Positions 36,009 through 47,397 are shown, counted from the stretch's first letter. The stretch: DNA of 64,000 nt from Marisediminicola sp040546025 (GCF_040546025.1 NZ_JBEPNA010000007.1:1-64000); one strand, 5' to 3'. Notes: generated from the letters alone by a model not told the origin. A program made the numbers and translations.

Positions 36009-36905
36009 ATGGAGACGCGGATGCTCGAGGTGCGCGGGGTGGGCCGGTCCTTCGGCGAGCGGCAAGTGCTGCACGACGTCACCTTCGACGTGCGCCCGGG
36101 TCGCATGACCGGATTCGTCGGCAGCAACGGCGCGGGCAAGACCACGACGATGCGGATCATCCTCGGGGTGCTCAGCGCGGATGCCGGAACCGTGCGCCTC
36201 GACGGCGACGACCTGCTGCCGGAGGACCGGCGCCGGTTCGGCTACATGCCGGAGGAGCGCGGCCTGTACCCGAAAATGCGCGTCGCCGAGCAGCTCGTCT
36301 ACCTCGCCCGGCTGCACGGACTCGACCCGGCGCGGGCTAAGCGCAACACCGCCGACCTGCTCGACCAGCTCGGCCTCGGCGAGCGCGCGGGCGACACGGT
36401 GCAGAGCCTGTCGCTCGGCAACCAGCAGCGTGCGCAGATCGCCGCGGCCCTCGTGCATGATCCAGAGGTGCTCGTGCTCGACGAGCCGTTCTCCGGGCTC
36501 GACCCGATCGCCGTCGAGACGGTGCTCGCGGTGCTCAAGTCCCGGGCGGATGCCGGTGCGCCGGTGCTGTTCTCCTCACACCAGCTCGACATCGTCGAGC
36601 GACTCTGCGACGACCTCATCGTGATCGCCGACGGCAGCATCCGCGCCACGGGCTCGAGGGAGGGACTGCGCGAGGAGCACTCCGGGCAGCGCTATGAGCT
36701 GCTCGTGGCCGGCGATGCCGGCTGGGTGCGCGAGGTACCCGGTGTGCGCGTCGTCGAGTTCGCCGGCAGTCGTGCCCTGTTCGACGTGGATGCCCCGCTG
36801 ATCGCCCAGGACGTGTTGCGCCGGGCGATTGCCGCCGACACCGTCAGCGGCTTCGCGCGCAAGCGTCCGTCGCTCGCCCAGATCTTCCGGGAGGTCATCC
36901 GATGA
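36009..36905 (+). CDS. ABC exporter ATP-binding protein (NatA-like)
   Basis: A 298-residue ATPase. Walker A GSNGAGKTT, signature LSLGNQQRAQIAAAL, Walker B VLVLDEPFSGLDP, switch SSHQ; the C-terminal ~80 residues are the extra domain of the CcmA/NatA group (DUF4162-like). Pairs with the permease that overlaps it by 4 bp (ATGA). Predicted export of a small molecule or ions. Confidence 0.9.
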   Translation: METRMLEVRGVGRSFGERQVLHDVTFDVRPGRMTGFVGSNGAGKTTTMRIILGVLSADAGTVRLDGDDLLPEDRRRFGYMPEERGLYPKMRVAEQLVYLARLHGLDPARAKRNTADLLDQLGLGERAGDTVQSLSLGNQQRAQIAAALVHDPEVLVLDEPFSGLDPIAVETVLAVLKSRADAGAPVLFSSHQLDIVERLCDDLIVIADGSIRATGSREGLREEHSGQRYELLVAGDAGWVREVPGVRVVEFAGSRALFDVDAPLIAQDVLRRAIAADTVSGFARKRPSLAQIFREVIR

Positions 36906-38014
36906 CTGCGCAGAGCACGCCCGCACCGCGCGCGCAGCTGCCGGCGGCGCGCGTCATCCGCCTCGTCGCCGCGCGGGAGGTCATCGCGCGGCTGCGCAGC
37001 CGGAGCTTCCTTGTGTCCACCGGCATCCTGCTCGCCATCGTGCTCGGCTCGATCGTGGTCGGCGGTATCGCGAGCGCGAACGCCGAGCTGCCGAAGGTCG
37101 CCATCCAGCGCTCGGTCATCAACGCGCTGCCCGACATGTCGGGATACGCGCAGACACTCGTGAGCGAGGTGTCCGAGGTGGAGCAGCTCGTGCGCGCCGG
37201 CGAGGTGGACGCCGGGATCGTCTCGAACTCGGAGGTCTCACCCCTCGGGATCACGGTGATCGGCCTCGACTCCGCGCCCGCCGGCCTGATCGCGCAGCTC
37301 AGCGTCGCGCCCGACGTGCGCATTCTCGAGCCGGCCGAGCAGGATCCGTTCTTCGCCTACCTCGTCGCGCTCGGCTTCGGCCTCGTCTTCTTCCTGTCCA
37401 CGATCACCTTCGGCTCGACGATCGCGCAGAGCGTCGTCGAGGAGAAGCAGACCCGCGTCGTCGAGCTGCTGCTCGCGACGATTTCCGCGCGGTTGCTGCT
37501 CGCCGGCAAGGTGGTCGGCAACAGCATCCTCTCGTTCGGGCAGACGCTGCTCATCGCGCTGTTCGCGTCGATCGGGCTGCTCATCACGGGGCAGAGCTCC
37601 GTGCTCGCCGAGGTCGGCCCGTCGGCGGCGTGGTTCGTGGTGTTCTTCGTGTTCGGGTTCGTGCTGCTCGCCTCGATGTTCGCGGCGGCGGCCTCGCTCG
37701 TGTCGCGGCAGGAGGACCTCGGTGCCGTGATCTCGCCCGTCACGACGCTCGTGATGCTGCCCTACTTCGCTGTGATCTTCTTCAATGACAACCCGACGGT
37801 GCTGGCGATCATGTCGTACATCCCGTTCTCGGCACCGGTCGGGATGCCGATGCGACTGTTTCTCGGCGAGGCGCTGTGGTGGGAGCCGCTCGTGTCGCTG
37901 CTCGTGCTCGCGGTCACCACAGCGTTCGTCATTGTGGTCGGCGCGCGGATCTACTCGAACGCGCTGCTGCGCACCGGCACTCGGGTGAAGCTGGGCGAGG
38001 CGCTGCGCGGGTGA
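36902..38014 (+). CDS. ABC exporter permease (NatB/ABC-2 type)
   Basis: A 370-residue ABC-2 permease. One N-terminal helix (SFLVSTGILLAIVLGSIVVGGIA), a large extracytoplasmic domain (about residues 60-150), then five C-terminal helices with the QSVVEEKQTRVVELLLATISARLLLAGKVVG loop typical of NatB. Translationally coupled to the ATPase. Substrate not known. Confidence 0.9.
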   Translation: MTAQSTPAPRAQLPAARVIRLVAAREVIARLRSRSFLVSTGILLAIVLGSIVVGGIASANAELPKVAIQRSVINALPDMSGYAQTLVSEVSEVEQLVRAGEVDAGIVSNSEVSPLGITVIGLDSAPAGLIAQLSVAPDVRILEPAEQDPFFAYLVALGFGLVFFLSTITFGSTIAQSVVEEKQTRVVELLLATISARLLLAGKVVGNSILSFGQTLLIALFASIGLLITGQSSVLAEVGPSAAWFVVFFVFGFVLLASMFAAAASLVSRQEDLGAVISPVTTLVMLPYFAVIFFNDNPTVLAIMSYIPFSAPVGMPMRLFLGEALWWEPLVSLLVLAVTTAFVIVVGARIYSNALLRTGTRVKLGEALRG

Positions 38015-38068
38015 GACGGGGCTCTGGTGCCGTTCGGAGGCTGAGTGTCGCGTTGGTCGCACCGGTCA

Positions 38069-38620
38069 GCAGGAGAATCTGCAACACGCCGGCTCGTCCT
38101 GCCGAACGAGACGGCGTGGTGCGGAAACTCCTGCGTTGAGTGCCGCGACCGGGTGGGTGCCGGCGTGCCAGCATCCGCCGGTCCGTCACTAGCGGAACAG
38201 GACGGATGCTGAGCGTCCACCGCGCCCGCAGCCGCAGACAGCCAGGCGAGAAGAGAGCCAGGCGAGAAGAGACGCTCGGCAGGAGAATCTGCAACACGCC
38301 GGCTCGTCCTGCCAAACGAGACGGCGTGGTGCGGAAACTCCTGCGTTGAGTGCCGCGACCGGGTGGGTGCCGGCGTGCCAGCATCCGCCGGTCCGTCATT
38401 AGCGGAACAGGACGGATGCTGAGCGTCCACCGCGCCCGCAGCCGCAGACAGCCAGGCGAGAAGACAGCCAAGCGAGAAGACAGCCAGGCGAGAAGAGACG
38501 CTCGGCAGGAGAATCTGCAACACGCCGGCTCGTCCTGCCAAACGAGACGGCGTGGCGCAGAAACTCCTGCGTTGAGTGCCGCGACCCGGTGGGTGCCGGC
38601 GTGCGCCACAACACCAGCAT
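38069..38620. repeat. 210-226 bp tandem repeat with nested inverted repeats (2.5 copies)
   Basis: Fills most of the 670-bp gap between the ABC permease and threonine aldolase; no gene is supported although frames stay open across it. Copies start at 38069, 38279 and 38505; the third is partial. Each contains nested arms GCAGGAG ... CACGCC ... CTCGT ... ACGAG ... GGCGTG ... CTCCTGC (a ~65-bp cruciform), then a second hairpin CAGCATCCG / CGGATGCTG, then 16-bp AGCCAGGCGAGAAGA units (two in copy 1, three in copy 2). Copies differ at only a few bases, so the duplication is recent or maintained. Confidence 0.9.
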
Positions 38621-38684
38621 CCGCACATCGCCGCACGGGAGGTTTCCGGACGAGGCGACCAGCGGCGAATGGGACACTAGTGTC

Positions 38685-39734
38685 ATGACCCAGCTTCACG
38701 ACACGACGTACCGCGGCTTCGCCTCCGACAACTACGCCGGGGCGCATCCCGAGGTCATCGCCGCGATCGGCGCCGCGAACGGCGGCCATCAGGTCGCCTA
38801 CGGCGAAGACGTCTACACGGCCCGCCTGCAGGAGGTGATGCGTGGACACTTCGGCGAGCAGGTCGAGGCGTTCCCGGTGTTCAACGGCACCGGTGCCAAC
38901 GTGCTCAGCCTCGAGTCGATCCTTCCTCGCTGGGGCGCCGTCGTCTGCACCGGGAACGCCCACATCCACACCGACGAGAATGCCGCGCCCGAGCGCATCG
39001 CGGGGCTCAAGCTGCTGACCGTGCCGGTTTCCGACGGCAAGCTCACCCCCGAGCTCATCGACACCGAGGCGTGGGGCTGGGGCGACGAGCACCGCGCGCA
39101 GCCGCTCGCGGTGAGCATCACGCAGTCGACCGAGCTCGGCACCGCCTACACGCCGGCCGAGGTGCGCGCCATCGCCGACCACGTGCATGAGCGCGGGATG
39201 ACGCTGCACATGGACGGCGCCCGGCTCTCGAACGCCGCCGCGTCGCTCGGGGTGCCGTTCCGGGAGTTCACGACCGATGCCGGCGTCGACATCCTGAGCT
39301 TCGGCGGCACCAAGAACGGGCTGCTGTTCGGCGAGGCGGTCGTGGTGTTGAATCCGGATGTCTCGCAGGGCCTGATCTACCTGCGCAAGATGAACATGCA
39401 GCTCGCGTCGAAGATGCGATTCGTCTCCGCGCAGCTCATCGCGCTGCTCGAGGGCGACCTGTGGCTCAGGTCGGCGTCGCACGCGAACGCCATGGCGCAG
39501 CGGCTGCGCGCCGCCGTCGAGGGTATCGACGGCGTCACGCTCACGCAGCAGACGCAGGCGAACGCGGTCTTCGCGATCCTGCCGGCCGGGGTCGCCGACC
39601 GGCTGCGCGAATCTTTCCGGTTCTACGACTGGGACCCGGCCACCCGCGAGGTGCGCTGGATGTGCGCCTTCGACACCACCGAGGCCGACATCGACGCCTT
39701 CGCCGCGGCGCTCACGCGCGAGCTCGCGGCGTAG
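38685..39734 (+). CDS. Low-specificity L-threonine aldolase / beta-eliminating lyase family
   Basis: A 349-residue fold-type I PLP enzyme, predicted to cleave threonine (allo-threonine) to glycine and acetaldehyde. Seen: SDNYAGAHPEVIAAI, FPVFNGTGANVLSLES, LHMDGARLSNAAASLG (PLP Asp), and the PLP-lysine in SFGGTKNGLLFGEAVV. The ATG at 38685 lies after the tandem repeat; no strong ribosome-binding site is visible. Full length for the family. Confidence 0.9.
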   Translation: MTQLHDTTYRGFASDNYAGAHPEVIAAIGAANGGHQVAYGEDVYTARLQEVMRGHFGEQVEAFPVFNGTGANVLSLESILPRWGAVVCTGNAHIHTDENAAPERIAGLKLLTVPVSDGKLTPELIDTEAWGWGDEHRAQPLAVSITQSTELGTAYTPAEVRAIADHVHERGMTLHMDGARLSNAAASLGVPFREFTTDAGVDILSFGGTKNGLLFGEAVVVLNPDVSQGLIYLRKMNMQLASKMRFVSAQLIALLEGDLWLRSASHANAMAQRLRAAVEGIDGVTLTQQTQANAVFAILPAGVADRLRESFRFYDWDPATREVRWMCAFDTTEADIDAFAAALTRELAA

Positions 39735-39771
39735 CGGCAGCCGCGTCAGTCCAGGCAGTCGGGTCGGTCCG

Positions 39772-40017
39772 GTGAGCGCAGACGCCGCCCGGTTCGTGTC
39801 GGGCACCACGCCCGGCACCCGGATCGTCGTGCGCTACCGCATCGACGGCATGATGACGGATGCACTCGGTCCTCTGGTCCGGGTCGACGACACGAGCTGT
39901 GTCGTCGAGACGAAACGGGGCCTGGTCGAGATCCCTCTGACCGACGTCGCCCTGGCCAAGGCGGTTCCGCCGCCGCCCGCGCGGCGCCGGCCGCGGGCTG
40001 ACGGCGAGCCCCGCTGA
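39772..40017 (+). CDS. Small protein resembling the N-terminal domain of Rv0428c-type acetyltransferases
   Basis: An 81-residue GTG-initiated protein: TRIVVRYRIDGMMTDALGPLVRVDDTSCVVETKRGLVEIPLTDVALAKAVPPPP. The VRYR...TDALG...VEIP..DVALAK.VPPPP pattern is the short beta-barrel domain that precedes the GNAT domain in mycobacterial Rv0428c-like proteins. Here it stands alone; no GNAT follows. It may bind nucleic acid or act in trans with a separate GNAT. Confidence 0.65.
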   Translation: MSADAARFVSGTTPGTRIVVRYRIDGMMTDALGPLVRVDDTSCVVETKRGLVEIPLTDVALAKAVPPPPARRRPRADGEPR

Positions 40018-40039
40018 GGCGCGCTGAGCCGCGCTGACC

Positions 40040-40106
40040 CGCCGCATCCGTCACATCCGTCACCCGGCCCCGCCGCATCCGTCACCCGGCCCCGCCACAT
40101 CCGTCA
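40040..40106. repeat. 22-bp imperfect tandem repeat at a gene 3' end
   Basis: Units of CGCCGCATCCGTCACCCGGC at 40040-40070 (with an internal CATCCGTCA duplication), 40071-40092 and a partial one from 40093 that runs into the stop codon of the haloacid dehalogenase gene (TCA at 40104-40106). Confidence 0.7.
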
Positions 40107-40775
40107 GTCGACCAGCGCGGCCAGCCCGTCGATGCCCGTCACGACGTGGTCGGGGGCGGCGAAGTAGCTCGGGTAGGTCGCCCCGCTGCGGTTCACCCAC
40201 GCCGTACGGAGGCCGGCTAGGGATGCGCCGTGGATGTCCCAGGGGTGCACGGCGACGAGCAGCATGTCGGCCGGCGCGGCCCCGCAGCGCACGACGGCGT
40301 GGAGGTAGGCCGCCCGGGCGGGCTTCCAGACCGGGGCGTCTTCGACGGTGAGGAAGGCCTCGAACTGGTCGGCCAGCCCGGCGTCGCCGAGCAGCTTCTG
40401 GGCGATCTGGGCCGAGCCGTTGGTGAGCGTCACGAGCCGATTCCCCGCCGCCCCGAGCGCGCGGATGCCGTCGGCGACGTCGGCGTGCAGGCCCAGCTCC
40501 CGGAATCCGCCGAGGATATGGGCGACCGCATCGCCGGGCTCGCGGTCGAGAGGAAAGCCGGCGAGCCGCGTTCGCAGCAGTTCCGCGGCGATGGTCGCGA
40601 ACGGGGCGCTCGAGCCGGCGGCGGCGAGCGCGAACCCGTCGCGGAGGAGCGCGGTGAACCACTCGCCCGCGAGCTGCGGCGGCGCGCCAACGTCGCCGAA
40701 CCTCTGCGCGAGCGGCGCCATGTCACTCAGGGTCTCGTTGACGTCGAACACAATGACGGCGGGGCGTGAGGGCAT
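40104..40775 (-). CDS. Haloacid dehalogenase type II-like HAD hydrolase
   Basis: A 223-residue HAD hydrolase. Motif I VIVFDVNETLSD (nucleophile Asp), motif II TLTNGSA, motif III Lys in PVWKPARAAY, and VAVHPWDIHGASLAGLRTAWVNR as motif IV. The pattern matches L-2-haloacid dehalogenase type II. In place of the usual WD.GA motif it has HPWDIHGA, which fits the family. ATG 40775 has GGAG eight bases upstream. Whether it acts on haloacids or other substrates is not shown. Confidence 0.85.
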   Translation of the reverse strand: MPSRPAVIVFDVNETLSDMAPLAQRFGDVGAPPQLAGEWFTALLRDGFALAAAGSSAPFATIAAELLRTRLAGFPLDREPGDAVAHILGGFRELGLHADVADGIRALGAAGNRLVTLTNGSAQIAQKLLGDAGLADQFEAFLTVEDAPVWKPARAAYLHAVVRCGAAPADMLLVAVHPWDIHGASLAGLRTAWVNRSGATYPSYFAAPDHVVTGIDGLAALVD

Positions 40776-40978
40776 GTGGAACTCCGATATTCGATGCGCG
40801 GTCGGAACCCGAACGGCCCCCGACCACTCCATCCTCTCCCACACCCGCGAGAGATGTCGGGCGAGCCCGCGCGCCCGACGCCGAGGACTGGCAAGCTGGT
40901 GCTTGACGCCCGCCGAACGCCGCGGGCGCGAATCGGATGCCGACGGCGACAGCTACCGGCACGGGAAAGGTGACAGCG

Positions 40979-42619
40979 ATGTCGAAGCCAGAGACGACAG
41001 CGGTGCAATCGCGACCCGAGTGGGAGGCGCTGGCGCGTCATCACGAGCAGGTCGCGGGAGACAGCATCCGCGCCCTCTTCGACGCCGACCCCGCGCGCAC
41101 CGACGCCCTCACGTTCGAGTCCGCCGGCCTCGTGCTCGATGCCTCGAAGAACCTGGTCACGACCGAGACCATCGGCCTGCTCTGCGATCTGGCCCGGGCG
41201 ACCGGCGTTCCGGAGCGCATCGAGCAGATGTTCTCCGGCGACCGCATCAACGTCACCGAGGGCCGGTCGGTGCTGCACGTGGCATTGCGCGCGGCACGCG
41301 GCGAGAGAATCGTTGTCGAGGGCGAGGATGTCGTCGCACCCGTGCACGCGGTGCTCGACGCGATGGGCGACTTCGCCGACAGCATCCGCCATGGGGACTT
41401 CCGCGGACACACCGGCAAGCGCATCCGCGCGATCGTGAACATCGGCATCGGCGGATCGGACCTTGGCCCGGCCATGGCCTCCGACGCCCTCGCCGCCTAC
41501 AGCGACCGCAACCTCACGCTGAAGTTCGTGTCGAATGTCGACGGCGCCGACATCGACGAGGCGCTGCTGCACCTCGATGCCGAGGAGACGCTGTTCATCG
41601 TCTGCTCGAAGACGTTCACGACCCTCGAGACCCTCACCAACGCGCGCACAGCCCGCGATTGGCTGCTTGAGCGCCTCGGCGACCCGGCGGCGGTCAAGAA
41701 GCACTTCGTCGCCGTGTCGACGAACGCCGCCGAGGTCGCCGCGTTCGGCATCGACACCGCGAACATGTTCGGCTTCTGGGACTGGGTGGGCGGCCGCTAC
41801 TCGATGGACTCCGCCGTCGGCCTGTCGCTGCTCATCGCGATCGGCCGCGACGGCTTCGCCGACCTGCTCGCCGGGTTCCGCGCGATGGACGAGCACTTCC
41901 GCACCACACCCCTCGAGCAGAACCTGCCGGTGCTGATGGGCCTGATCGGGCTCTGGTACAACAACTTCTGGGGCGCCGAGACCCACGCGGTGCTGCCCTA
42001 CAGCCAATATCTGGCTCGCTTCCCGGCCTACCTGCAGCAGCTCGACATGGAGAGCAACGGCAAGTCGGTGGGCCTCGACGGCGAGAGCGTGCAGGTGCAG
42101 ACCGGCCCGATCGTCTGGGGCCAGCCCGGCACGAACGGGCAGCACGCGTTCTTCCAGCTCATCCATCAGGGCACCAAGCTCGTGCCGTGCGACTTCATCG
42201 GCTTCCTGCGCCCCGTTCGCCTGGTCGGCGACCATCACGCACTGCTCATGGCGAACATGTTCGCCCAGACCGAGGCGCTCGCGTTCGGCAAGTCGCTCGA
42301 GGAGGTGCTCGCGTCGGGGGTGGATGCTGGTGTCGCACCGCACCGGGTGTTCCCCGGCAGTCGCCCGACCAACACGATTCTCGCGCCGACGCTCACCCCG
42401 TTCGTGCTCGGCCAGCTGATCGCGCTCTACGAGCACAAGGTCTTCACCCAGGGCACCGTGTGGGGCATCAATTCGTTCGATCAGTGGGGCGTGGAGCTCG
42501 GCAAGGTGCTTGCCGGCCGGATCGCGGACGATCTCGCGGCGGAGGACGACTCGGCCCTCGACCACGACCCGTCGACGAACGCGGCCATCCGCCGGTTCCG
42601 GGAGGCTAACGCCAGCTAG
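40979..42619 (+). CDS. pgi: Glucose-6-phosphate isomerase
   Basis: A 546-residue phosphoglucose isomerase linking glucose-6-phosphate and fructose-6-phosphate. Family signatures: NIGIGGSDLGPAM, FVSNVDGADI, SKTFTTLETLTNA, GGRYSMDSAVGLSL, QLDMESNGKSV, and WGINSFDQWGVELGK with the catalytic Lys. ATG 40979 has AAGG at nine bases; an ATG 42 bp upstream adds a Thr/Gly-rich stretch without support. The upstream 200 bp has no gene. Confidence 0.95.
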   Translation: MSKPETTAVQSRPEWEALARHHEQVAGDSIRALFDADPARTDALTFESAGLVLDASKNLVTTETIGLLCDLARATGVPERIEQMFSGDRINVTEGRSVLHVALRAARGERIVVEGEDVVAPVHAVLDAMGDFADSIRHGDFRGHTGKRIRAIVNIGIGGSDLGPAMASDALAAYSDRNLTLKFVSNVDGADIDEALLHLDAEETLFIVCSKTFTTLETLTNARTARDWLLERLGDPAAVKKHFVAVSTNAAEVAAFGIDTANMFGFWDWVGGRYSMDSAVGLSLLIAIGRDGFADLLAGFRAMDEHFRTTPLEQNLPVLMGLIGLWYNNFWGAETHAVLPYSQYLARFPAYLQQLDMESNGKSVGLDGESVQVQTGPIVWGQPGTNGQHAFFQLIHQGTKLVPCDFIGFLRPVRLVGDHHALLMANMFAQTEALAFGKSLEEVLASGVDAGVAPHRVFPGSRPTNTILAPTLTPFVLGQLIALYEHKVFTQGTVWGINSFDQWGVELGKVLAGRIADDLAAEDDSALDHDPSTNAAIRRFREANAS

Positions 42620-42659
42620 CGCGGAGTAGGGGTGGGCACAGCACGCAACCGCTCCCCCG

Positions 42660-44729
42660 CTATCGCGCGATCGCCGCGGTGATCGCCTCGCCGATGAACG
42701 GGCCCATCGTGCCCGCGAAGGTCACCGTGAGGTGGTCCTGGTCGCGGTAGACGTTGGCGCCGGCGATGACGACGAAGCACTCGTCGGCCGAGCAGAAGGT
42801 GTCGGTGAAGTCGAGAAGGGTGACCCCGGGGGTCGCGGCCGCGGCGATGGCGAACGGGTCCTCCTCGGAGAGCACATCCTCGCGCGGCACGGCGCAGTCG
42901 GCGGCATCGCCCCGCTGCAGGCACTTGTTCGGGTCGTCGGGGAGGTCTGGGTTGTCGACGATTGTGACGATCGGAGCACCCTGCGCCTGCGTCGTCCACG
43001 CGTCGGCGTAGCCGTCGGCGGCCGCGCGCACGGGGTCGGCCGCGACGATCGGCGTGGCCGCGATCGCTGCCGTGAAGATCGCGTCGTAGGGTTCGACCTC
43101 GGCGAGCTCCGCGGCGAGGTTGTCCTGGAAGGCCGCACAGGAGGAGGTGAACGCCGCGCTCGGGCCGCCGACCTCCGCCGTCGTCCACGGGCACGCGCCC
43201 TTGAGGTAGGTCGTGAGCGCCCATCCGTTCTCCTCGGCGAGATCGATCATCGCCTCGATGTACTGGTACGCGTGGCTGTCACCGATGAGCGCGACGCGCG
43301 GAGCGTCTGCATCCGTCGCTCCGAACTCGCAGCCGACGACGGCGGAGTCGTTGAGCTGCACGAAGCACTCGTCGCGCGTGGGGCCGTCGGCGTTGCCGAA
43401 GCCGGGGCTCGGAATCACGGATGCCGCGAGCTCGGGGTTCTCGCACCCGGTCGACGACGCGGCGCCGAAGCACTCCGGCGGGTTCTCGGCGATCTGTTCG
43501 AGCTGGGTCGCGGCGGCCTGGTACCTGGGGTTCTGGATCGCGAAGGTTCCCGCGACGAGCAGCGCGGTGAGCGCCATCGCGCCGAGCGACCAGGCGTAGG
43601 TGACCCGCGGGCGGCGGGAGGTGAGGTAGGTCCAGCCTCGGGCGGGATCCTCGACGTACTTCTTGGTCAGCCAGGCGAGCACGAAGCAGGCAAGGAACAG
43701 CGCGATGCGGTTGAGGGTGCCAAGGCCCCAGCCCGGAATGAACGGCGCGATGACGATGAGCGGCCAGTGCCACAGGTACAGCGAGTACGAGATGTCACCG
43801 ATGAAGCGCTGCAGACGGCCGCCGAGCATCCGTCCGACATCGAACCAGCGCTCCTGCCGGTCGGAGACGATGATCGCAGCGGTGCCGAGCACCGGAAGCA
43901 GGGCGAAGTAGCCGGGGAACGGGGTCTCGCGGTCGTAGAAGTAGCCGGCGTAGAGGATCGCGGCGAGTCCGGCATAGCCGATGACGTTGGACAGCACCGC
44001 GCCGCGCGGGCGGAACTTCGGCAGCAGCGCGAGGAGCGCGCCGACGCCGAACTCCCACACGCGGGTGAAGGTGACGAAATAGGCCTCGGCCGGGTTCGAC
44101 GCCGTGTAGAGCACGGAGGCGACGAGCGAGAGCAGGCTGACGCCGGCCACGACCGAGAACAGGAAGCCCCACTGCTTGCGCACGAAGTACTTGGCGCCGA
44201 GCCAGGTCGCGCCGAGCAGGATGAGCGGCCAGAAGACGTAGAACTGCTCCTCGAGCGAGAGCGACCAGTAGTGCTGCACGAGCGACTCGTCACCGGCCGC
44301 AAGGTAGTTCACGGAGCCCGCGGCGAGCGCCCAGTTCTCGACGTAGAAGGTGCTCGCGAGGATCTCGCGGAGGGAGGCGACCATGCCCGACAACGGCAGC
44401 AGGAACAGCGTTGCGAGGGTCGAGAAGATGAGCACCGCGATCGACGCGGGCAGCAGTCGGCGGGCGCGCTTGGCCCAGAACGCGGGGAGCGCGATCGTTC
44501 CGGTGCGCCGCAACTCGCGGGTGAGCTGGCCGGTGATGAGAAATCCGGAGATGACGAAGAAGATGTCGACGCCGATGTAGCCGCCGGAGAGGCGGCCCGG
44601 CCAGAAGTGGTAGACGACGACGAGGAGCACCGCGATCGCGCGCAGCCCCTGGATGTGCGGCTGGAAGTGCGCCGGGGCCCTGGGGGCGACGAGGGGCTCG
44701 TCGCGCGCGGCGACTCGTGTGTCAGACAT
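42660..44729 (-). CDS. Acyltransferase 3 (OafA/YrhL) with C-terminal SGNH domain
   Basis: A 689-residue membrane O-acyltransferase. The N-terminal acyltransferase-3 domain has about ten helices and the signature HIQGLRAIAVLLVVVYHFW and GGYIGVDIFFVISGFLITG. An extracytoplasmic SGNH domain follows from about residue 430 (VALIGDSHAYQYIEAM, with DQDHLTVTFAGTM near the end). These fused enzymes acetylate cell-surface polysaccharide or peptidoglycan. Convergent with pgi. Confidence 0.92.
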   Translation of the reverse strand: MSDTRVAARDEPLVAPRAPAHFQPHIQGLRAIAVLLVVVYHFWPGRLSGGYIGVDIFFVISGFLITGQLTRELRRTGTIALPAFWAKRARRLLPASIAVLIFSTLATLFLLPLSGMVASLREILASTFYVENWALAAGSVNYLAAGDESLVQHYWSLSLEEQFYVFWPLILLGATWLGAKYFVRKQWGFLFSVVAGVSLLSLVASVLYTASNPAEAYFVTFTRVWEFGVGALLALLPKFRPRGAVLSNVIGYAGLAAILYAGYFYDRETPFPGYFALLPVLGTAAIIVSDRQERWFDVGRMLGGRLQRFIGDISYSLYLWHWPLIVIAPFIPGWGLGTLNRIALFLACFVLAWLTKKYVEDPARGWTYLTSRRPRVTYAWSLGAMALTALLVAGTFAIQNPRYQAAATQLEQIAENPPECFGAASSTGCENPELAASVIPSPGFGNADGPTRDECFVQLNDSAVVGCEFGATDADAPRVALIGDSHAYQYIEAMIDLAEENGWALTTYLKGACPWTTAEVGGPSAAFTSSCAAFQDNLAAELAEVEPYDAIFTAAIAATPIVAADPVRAAADGYADAWTTQAQGAPIVTIVDNPDLPDDPNKCLQRGDAADCAVPREDVLSEEDPFAIAAAATPGVTLLDFTDTFCSADECFVVIAGANVYRDQDHLTVTFAGTMGPFIGEAITAAIAR

Positions 44730-44823
44730 CGCTCGTCAGGGTACCAGCCCCATGGCGCGATCAAGGATCGGGCCGCGCCCACCACGCCGCATCCGCCAAC
44801 CTCCGACGAGCGGCGCCGCTGCG

Positions 44824-47016
<2,193 letters not shown>

Positions 47017-47033
47017 GAATCGCCTCTCCCAAA

Positions 47034-47054
47034 GTTGAGTTGTATCGACTCAAG
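47034..47054. promoter_or_regulatory. HAIR box (HspR-binding inverted repeat) upstream of clpB
   Basis: TTGAGT (47035-47040), seven bases, ACTCAA (47048-47053), with G after the right arm, matches the HspR-associated inverted repeat CTTGAGT-N7-ACTCAAG with one mismatch at the outer left base. It lies 18 bp upstream of the clpB start, as in other actinobacterial heat-shock genes. Confidence 0.85.
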
Positions 47055-47112
47055 TTTAGGCGTGGTTCTCGCGGAAGCGCGACCCCTTGCGCTCGCCCAC
47101 AGCGAACGCTCG

Positions 47113-47351
47113 CTTTCATCATTCAGGAGTTTGAGGGCCGGGCGGCTGTCATTATTCAGGAATTGGCCGGGCGGACGGCTGTCATTATTCAGGAGTCGGT
47201 GGGGTGGACGGGGCGGATGTTGCTGGTGAGGCAGCATCCGGACGCACTGGGGTCATATTGGCCCCAAACTCCTGAATTGTGAAAGTCTCACCGAACCCAA
47301 ACCCCTGAATGATGAAAGCTTGTTGACCCCGGAACTCCTGAATGATGAAAG
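47113..47351. repeat. Dispersed 18-bp-motif repeat element, locus D (3 forward + 3 reverse)
   Basis: Lies in the 381-bp gap between the metQ stop and clpB promoter, both minus-strand genes. Forward copies at 47113-47130, 47148-47165 and 47179-47196; reverse at 47268-47285, 47301-47318 and 47334-47351. The centre carries GGATGTTGC / GCAGCATCC (about 47215-47239). The outermost pair (47113 with 47334) shares a compensating C/G variant; inner pairs carry mismatches or wobble pairs. No gene in the gap. Confidence 0.85.
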
Positions 47352-47397
47352 ACGAGGGGGCCGGATGCTGGCGGCATCCGACCCCTGGCCAAAGGCG

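Noticed and set aside
37929..39818. A 629-codon minus frame through the tandem repeats and threonine aldolase
   Set aside because: Open only because stops are rare in this composition; the repeated peptide follows the DNA repeat and the rest is the shadow of the aldolase.
40776..40978. Possible small gene upstream of pgi
   Set aside because: No frame with a ribosome-binding site and conserved features; it looks like a leader region shared by divergent genes.
47113..47351. CRISPR-like reading of the repeated 18-bp motif
   Set aside because: Copies occur in both orientations with unequal short spacers and no cas genes nearby; the arrangement is an inverted-repeat element.
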